From NCBI GenBank assembly GCA_019241095.1, contig JAFAXJ010000225.1, positions 1 through 11,033 of the forward strand: DNA of 11,033 nt, read 5' to 3'. The first letter of the stretch is position 1, and the number at the start of each line of letters is the position of its first letter. The translations under genes were made by a program, and so were the position numbers. The DNA is from Verrucomicrobiota bacterium (GTDB taxonomy: Bacteria > Verrucomicrobiota > Verrucomicrobiia > Chthoniobacterales > JAFAMB01). Below, piece after piece: positions 6,858 through 11,033 of this stretch. The notes under the pieces were generated by a model that saw nothing but the letters and a program-made list of their open reading frames with translations, was not told where the DNA came from and did not search any database.

Positions 6858-7817
6858 TTAGTCAACCGGCGCCGGTCCTAACTCTTTTAGAAGCTCTGCC
6901 AATTTATGGTACGCCCGATTCCGGTACGCAATTAGTTCGGCAGTCTTCTCTGAAGATATATTTAGAAATCCCCCACCGGCCTTTGTTCCTAAATGTCCTT
7001 TTGCAACGAGCTCGGCCAGCATTTCCGGAGTATTTAACCGTTCACCGAAATGTTGCTCCATTGTCTTGAAGCTGGCCGCGTAAACATCCAGGCCAGCCAT
7101 ATCGGCTATCACAAAAGGACCAAAAAATGGAAGACGAAATCCGAAAGTGGTACGCACGATGAGGTCGATCGCTTCCGGAGTTGCTACGCCTTCCTCAACC
7201 AGCCGAGTCGCTTCTTTGAACAGCACGTATTGGAGACGATTTAGGACGAAACCAGCGGCGTCTTTTAACCTGGCCGGGATCTTGCCTGCACGTCGAAGCA
7301 TCTCTTCAACGGGAGACAAGACTTCAGGGTCGGTTTCAGAATGCGGTATTATTTCAACGCCGGGTATAAAAGGTGCAGGATTTGAGAAGTGCACCCCAAA
7401 GAATCGGCTACGATCCGTAAACGCTTCTGCCAACCCGGCGATTGGTAACGTTGAAGTATTACTTCCAACTATTGTGTCCTTAGAAACCGCCTGTGATATC
7501 CGGTGGAGGACACTGTGCTTAATCTCTGGAATTTCCGGCACCGCTTCTTCGACAAAATCAGCAGAGGCAACAGCTGCTTCAATTGAATCAGCAGCATGCA
7601 CCCGTTCCCGTACGATTTCTGCGGCGCCCGGGTTAAACAAACCGTCGCGCTCGAACTGCTCAGACTCGGAAATCAGCCGGAGCAAAGATTTTTGAGTCAT
7701 TTGCGGTTCGGCATCGGCCAGTTGCACTTCGATTCCAGATAGAGCGAGAACCTGAGCGATGCCGCCTCCCATATAGCCGGCTCCCACGATTGCAGCGGTT
7801 TTTATCTTTCTGTCCAT
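6858..7817 (-). CDS. 3-hydroxyacyl-CoA dehydrogenase family protein (NAD-binding)
   Basis: This single-function enzyme of 319 residues has the two-domain 3-hydroxyacyl-CoA dehydrogenase build and should oxidise an L-3-hydroxyacyl-CoA or a related 3-hydroxy acid with NAD in the cytosol. The N-terminal dinucleotide fold starts at once with VGAGYMGGGIAQ (11-22), and Asp35 binds the NAD ribose. Ser119 (SNTS), His143 (VHFSNP), Glu155 (GVEIIP) and Asn193 (VLNRLQ) match the catalytic set of human short-chain hydroxyacyl-CoA dehydrogenase; the 12 and 38 residue spacings from His to Glu and Glu to Asn are identical. The C-terminal domain ends with KGHLGTKAGGGFL (273-285). No crotonase domain is fused, so it is not a FadB-type protein. 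In-frame ATGs at 7844 and 7901 would add 9 or 28 residues of non-conserved sequence. L-carnitine or L-gulonate dehydrogenase activity cannot be excluded. Confidence 0.88.
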   Translation of the reverse strand: MDRKIKTAAIVGAGYMGGGIAQVLALSGIEVQLADAEPQMTQKSLLRLISESEQFERDGLFNPGAAEIVRERVHAADSIEAAVASADFVEEAVPEIPEIKHSVLHRISQAVSKDTIVGSNTSTLPIAGLAEAFTDRSRFFGVHFSNPAPFIPGVEIIPHSETDPEVLSPVEEMLRRAGKIPARLKDAAGFVLNRLQYVLFKEATRLVEEGVATPEAIDLIVRTTFGFRLPFFGPFVIADMAGLDVYAASFKTMEQHFGERLNTPEMLAELVAKGHLGTKAGGGFLNISSEKTAELIAYRNRAYHKLAELLKELGPAPVD

Positions 7818-8018
7818 AAAATCAGTGTGCTTCAGAAGGCGCATTAACTGCACGATTCTGCGAGGATCTGGGATTGCGACATTCCGCAAAATTATCTGCA
7901 AGGCTCAATGACATAGGAGTGTTTTTTTTGAGTTCGCGCTTTGTCATGACGACAGTTCTGACAAACTCACGACCGGCAAGTCTTCTCAAGACGAAAGCAA
8001 ACAAAACCTCACTTATAG
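7818..8018. other. Divergent intergenic region between the hydroxyacyl-CoA dehydrogenase and aldo/keto reductase genes
   Basis: These 201 bases must hold two divergent promoters. On the minus strand GATAAT (7896-7891) is a good -10 match that would give a leader of about 65 bases, but no -35 stands out. The plus strand has a run of eight T (7922-7929), the palindrome GTCATGAC (7943-7950) and a small hairpin, GTCTT-CTC-AAGAC (7980-7992), 26 bases before the reductase ATG. I cannot assign an operator with any certainty. Confidence 0.35.
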
Positions 8019-9080
8019 ATGGAATATCGACAATTAGGAAAATCAGGTCTCCGTGTTTCAGTCCTCAGTCTGGGCACAATGACATTTGGCGGTGAATCCA
8101 ACTTCAGTAAAGTCGGTTCCACCGACGTGAAGGGCGCGCGAAGACAGATCGATCTCTGTCTTGAAGCGGGCGTGAACCTATTTGACACCGCAAACATTTA
8201 TTCACACGGTCTTTCGGAAGAAATTCTTGGCGAAGCCCTTCAAGGAAAGAGAGATGAGGTCCTTATCGCCACAAAAGCAAGAATGGTGATGTCCGATGGT
8301 CCGAATGAAGGAGGCGCTTCCCGTTACCATATTATTCGCGAATGCAACAATAGTTTGCGTCGACTTAAGACCGACCACATCGACCTTTACCAGATCCATG
8401 AGTGGGACGGGCAGACACCGCTTGAAGAAACGTTAGAAACTCTCGACAGTTTGGTGCGTTCAGGAAAGGTTCGGTATATCGGCGCTTCGAACTATTCTGG
8501 CTGGCACTTAATGAAGGCGTTGGCAATTTCCGACAAGTACGGGTACGCGCGCTATGTTAGTCAGCAGATCTATTACTCCCTGCAAGGGCGCGATGCCGAA
8601 TACGAACTTGTGCCGATATCCATCGACCAGTGTTTGGGTATTCTCGTTTGGAGTCCTTTAGCCGGAGGATTGTTATCGGGCAAGTACAGGCGCGGGCAAC
8701 AAGGACCGGAAGGCTCACGGCATTTGAACGACTGGGGTGAACCGCCCATATATAATGAAGATAAGCTCTACGATACAATCGATGCAATAGTGCAGATAGC
8801 CGAACAGCATGGAGCATCAGCAGCTCAAGTCGCCCTGGCTTATCTACTGAAAAAACCAGCGGTGACTTCGGTGGTAATCGGTGCTCGCAGTGATGAACAA
8901 TTGAAAACCAATCTTGGCGCCGCTAATCTGCAATTGGGCGCTGAAGAGCTAAGCCGTCTGGATAAGGTCAGCGCTCCTGTATTGTTATATCCATACTGGC
9001 ACCAAGCGAAGACAGCGAATGAGCGGCTCAGCCCGGCTGATTTGTCGTTGATTGGGCCTCACTTGCAATTGGCTAAGTAG
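8019..9080 (+). CDS. Aldo/keto reductase
   Basis: This NADPH-dependent oxidoreductase of the TIM-barrel aldo/keto reductase superfamily (353 residues) reduces aldehydes or ketones in the cytosol; the natural substrate cannot be told from sequence. The N-terminus MEYRQLGKSGLRVSVLSLGTMTFGG is typical. The catalytic tetrad is complete: Asp56 and Tyr61 (FDTANIYSHG), Lys86 (IATKAR) and His127 (LYQIHEWD). GASNYSGWHLMKAL follows at about 155-168, SPLAGGLLSGKYRRG near 210-225, and the cofactor-phosphate region VVIGARSDEQLKTNL near 286-300. The ending with YPYWHQAKTANERLSPADL is a pattern I associate with soil-bacterial members of the YajO-like branch. The start is the first ATG and directly opens the domain; no Shine-Dalgarno precedes it. 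The gene stands alone, divergent from the hydroxyacyl-CoA dehydrogenase gene and convergent with the peptidase gene. Confidence 0.93.
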   Translation: MEYRQLGKSGLRVSVLSLGTMTFGGESNFSKVGSTDVKGARRQIDLCLEAGVNLFDTANIYSHGLSEEILGEALQGKRDEVLIATKARMVMSDGPNEGGASRYHIIRECNNSLRRLKTDHIDLYQIHEWDGQTPLEETLETLDSLVRSGKVRYIGASNYSGWHLMKALAISDKYGYARYVSQQIYYSLQGRDAEYELVPISIDQCLGILVWSPLAGGLLSGKYRRGQQGPEGSRHLNDWGEPPIYNEDKLYDTIDAIVQIAEQHGASAAQVALAYLLKKPAVTSVVIGARSDEQLKTNLGAANLQLGAEELSRLDKVSAPVLLYPYWHQAKTANERLSPADLSLIGPHLQLAK

Positions 9081-9234
9081 AAGCACTCGATTGGAACGTA
9101 GCAGCATCTTCTACATTGGTCATTTAGAGGATCTCTTTTGCAGAGCGCTGATTGGAGGGACTTGAGTATTCTGGTTCGCTCCGAAAGAGCCTTGGGGTTG
9201 TCGGGTGCCTAGCGCGCCAGAGCCTAGCTCTCCA
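9081..9234. other. Convergent intergenic region between the aldo/keto reductase and S10 peptidase genes
   Basis: This 154-base spacer contains only short inverted repeats: GCTC (9178-9181) with GAGC (9187-9190), and GAGCCTAGCTC just before the peptidase stop. None has a strong stem or a T-run, so I do not call a terminator, although one would be expected at a convergent junction. No coding sequence is apparent. Confidence 0.35.
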
Positions 9235-10881
9235 TTATTGGCTGCGTTGCGCGTTTTCGATTGGGACGGGGTTAAGTGCTTTGTCTACTAATTGGTCAAA
9301 GTCGGCTTTCAGCTTTTCTCTGGCGGTTTTATCTATGTACAGCATGTGGCCGCTCTCGTAAAAAGCGAGCTGTATATTGTCCCGCACAGTCGGGTCGAGA
9401 TTCATTGCTCGTACAACGTTTTCCGCTGCAAAATAGGGAGTCGCCAGGTCATAATAGCCGCAACAGACCAACACCTTCAAATAGGGGTTGCGGCTCATCG
9501 CCTTTTTCAGCTCACTCGCCGCATTCAGATAACGATTTTCCGGTAATCTCCAAGGCGCAACCTCACTCATTCTTTCGTAAGGCAGGTCGGATTGGAAATT
9601 CAGTTCTCGATGAACATAATCGTTGAATGCAGTGCTCATCGTAGTGTCGACTGCTTCATCGCTGGGATCGAAATCGGGTTCATTTGTTCCAGGCAAAAGG
9701 CGAATTCCTGTAAACCGCGAGTCGTAACGGCCAATGGATCGATTCTGGTCCTTTAGGAGATCGTGGATAAATCGGTCGTCAGGCTCCTTTAAATGTTGTT
9801 GGATGAGATACTCTGGAGCGAGCCCGGTAAATCGAGCGAGTTGTTCCCCAATGTGACCCATATCGTTCTCGGGCAAAGCATCGCCCTGGGCCAAGGCAAG
9901 CAGGTAATCGGTCTCAGCAAACTTTTCCGCCTGGCTTAAGAACTCTGTCAGCGACAGAGACTCGAGATCTTCAGTCAATTTTTTATGATACCAAGCTGCG
10001 GCAGCGTAGGATGGCAGAAAAAGGGGATACGGTGAAGTATTGCCGGGCTGCATGTCCAACGTCTGGAAATTGAGCGCTGTTCCGATGAGGATAAGGCCAT
10101 TCAATGAGATCCCGTATCGATCGATCAAATAGTCGCTTAAACCGGCAGCGCGTGTTGTTCCATAGCTTTCGCCAGCGATGAATCGCGGAGAGGACCATCG
10201 GTTATAACGGGTTATCCACAAACGTATAAAATCTCCGATGCTCGATACATCCTCTTTGTATCCATAAAATTGTTTCGGATCTTCTCCTTCTACGGCACGG
10301 CTGAAACCCGTAGAGACTGGGTCGATAAAGACAAGATCCGTTTTGTCGAGCCAAGTGGCGTTGTTATCGATCAATTTCGAGGGAGGAGGCAGCGCTTCGC
10401 CTCGCTCTGAAGCCAGGACCCTGCGTGGACCGATGCCTCCAATGTGCAGCCAAATGGATGCAGATCCTGGCCCCCCGTTGAACGCAAAGGTGATCGGGCG
10501 AGTGGACAAGTCGCTGGATCCGTCCGCAACGTAGGCGGTAAAAAACACGACCGCCTTCGGTCTGCCTTTCGGAGGTTCCAGATTTTCGGGATTCTTTTCT
10601 TTTTCGGCATTCTTATCGCCGGTTTTGGATTTTTCCAGACTTGTATCGCGCAGGAGCAAGTAACCAGTAATCGCTTTGTAATTCAGCGTTCGACCGTCCG
10701 GAAGCTTGATTGAATGTTCTGTTATGATCGGGGGTGAGACGTCGGCCTCTTTAGACGGAGTTGAGGACGGCCTCAGATCGGGCTCTTCGGGTGGCTTCTC
10801 AGCGAAGCTCGAGATCGAACCAAGCAGGCATGCAAAAATATAAAGGAATTGTGTTAACCGGCGAAGACAATCGAGGACCAT
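9235..10881 (-). CDS. Secreted S10 family serine carboxypeptidase
   Basis: This predicted exported peptidase of the alpha/beta-hydrolase fold removes C-terminal residues from peptides, probably in the periplasm or outside the cell. From the ATG at 10881 the product has 548 residues and opens with a signal peptide: Arg7-Arg8, a hydrophobic core at about 9-24, and a likely cut after SSFA at about residue 27. FNGGPGSAS (134-142) forms the oxyanion hole. The catalytic triad is complete: Ser239 in GESYGT, Asp478 in CCGYYDLATPY and His512 in ESGHMLY. A charged Lys/Glu-rich stretch (about 82-109) interrupts the first strands and looks like a loop insertion. An in-frame ATG at 10971 would add 30 residues that spoil the signal peptide, so I prefer 10881. 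No Shine-Dalgarno is visible. It is probably used for peptide scavenging. Confidence 0.93.
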   Translation of the reverse strand: MVLDCLRRLTQFLYIFACLLGSISSFAEKPPEEPDLRPSSTPSKEADVSPPIITEHSIKLPDGRTLNYKAITGYLLLRDTSLEKSKTGDKNAEKEKNPENLEPPKGRPKAVVFFTAYVADGSSDLSTRPITFAFNGGPGSASIWLHIGGIGPRRVLASERGEALPPPSKLIDNNATWLDKTDLVFIDPVSTGFSRAVEGEDPKQFYGYKEDVSSIGDFIRLWITRYNRWSSPRFIAGESYGTTRAAGLSDYLIDRYGISLNGLILIGTALNFQTLDMQPGNTSPYPLFLPSYAAAAWYHKKLTEDLESLSLTEFLSQAEKFAETDYLLALAQGDALPENDMGHIGEQLARFTGLAPEYLIQQHLKEPDDRFIHDLLKDQNRSIGRYDSRFTGIRLLPGTNEPDFDPSDEAVDTTMSTAFNDYVHRELNFQSDLPYERMSEVAPWRLPENRYLNAASELKKAMSRNPYLKVLVCCGYYDLATPYFAAENVVRAMNLDPTVRDNIQLAFYESGHMLYIDKTAREKLKADFDQLVDKALNPVPIENAQRSQ

Positions 10882-11033
10882 AAGCACAAATTTAGGCGGA
10901 GGACCAAACTGAAGCCGTTTTGAGGCTCTAGAGCAAGGCCCAGAAATTAAATACGCTGGACAGCAATGCAAAAACTCCCGAGCTTCTCGCGTTACGTAAA
11001 GTATGCGAATGGGGAGGACAGTTTTGCTTTTGG
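10882..11033. promoter_or_regulatory. Upstream region of the S10 peptidase gene, with candidate promoter and palindrome
   Basis: On the minus strand TTTAAT (10951-10946) matches the -10 consensus at 5/6 positions. The hexamer 17 bases upstream (TTTTTG, 10974-10969) is a poor -35. Transcription would start near 10940. Just downstream lies the perfect palindrome GCTCTAGAGC (10925-10934), placed where a repressor could block the polymerase. No gene is recognisable in this end piece. Confidence 0.25.

Noticed and set aside
7147..7695. Plus-strand 182-residue frame opposite the hydroxyacyl-CoA dehydrogenase
   Set aside because: It is a Ser/Thr/Ala/Arg-rich product of the antisense frame, with no domain.
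7818..7901. Upstream ATGs (7844, 7901) for the hydroxyacyl-CoA dehydrogenase
   Set aside because: The nucleotide-binding motif begins right after the 7817 start; the longer forms add unconserved residues, and the longest would begin upstream of the only -10-like element.
7922..7929. Run of eight T as the tail of an intrinsic terminator
   Set aside because: No stem precedes it, and it lies between divergent gene starts where no terminator is expected.
10882..10971. Upstream ATG for the S10 peptidase at 10971
   Set aside because: The added 30 residues would move the signal peptide away from the N-terminus.

Overview
This is an ordinary chromosomal stretch of a free-living bacterium. It holds eight protein genes, with no RNA gene, CRISPR array, insertion sequence, phage gene or integrase that I can recognise. 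The lineage can only be inferred. Base composition looks balanced and most starts lack a Shine-Dalgarno site. LeuRS has a long insert before its VNWCP motif, of a kind I associate with Bacteroidota, Verrucomicrobiota and Planctomycetota. The S10 peptidase, DUF4432 protein and formaldehyde-dehydrogenase-like enzyme would suit a soil Verrucomicrobiota (Chthoniobacterales-like) or Acidobacteriota genome. That assignment is tentative.

Layout. Housekeeping end (1-3400): rdgB (minus), which cleans the nucleotide pool, is divergent from leuS (plus), the leucyl-tRNA synthetase. A strong hairpin closes leuS. Metabolic part (3410-9080): a DUF4432 aldose-epimerase-like gene (minus); then, after a 412-base gap, a small membrane protein gene and a zinc-dependent formaldehyde-dehydrogenase-like gene (both plus, probably co-transcribed); then a 3-hydroxyacyl-CoA dehydrogenase gene (minus) and an aldo/keto reductase gene (plus). 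Far end (9235-10881): a secreted S10 serine carboxypeptidase (minus). The final 152 bases are its upstream region.

The strand order is -,+,-,+,+,-,+,-, so nearly every gene is its own transcription unit. Convergent junctions carry hairpins (clear after leuS and after the alcohol dehydrogenase). Divergent junctions are 114 to about 410 bases long and hold the promoters. The enzymes at 3410-9080 all handle carbonyl, hydroxyl or sugar substrates, but nothing ties them into one pathway.

I did not find a previously undescribed system. The observations worth a second look are modest: a chain of hairpins between two convergent genes, a stem core shared by two terminator-like hairpins, near-absence of Shine-Dalgarno sites including a possibly leaderless leuS, the LeuRS insert, a charged insert in the S10 peptidase, and a small palindrome upstream of that peptidase.
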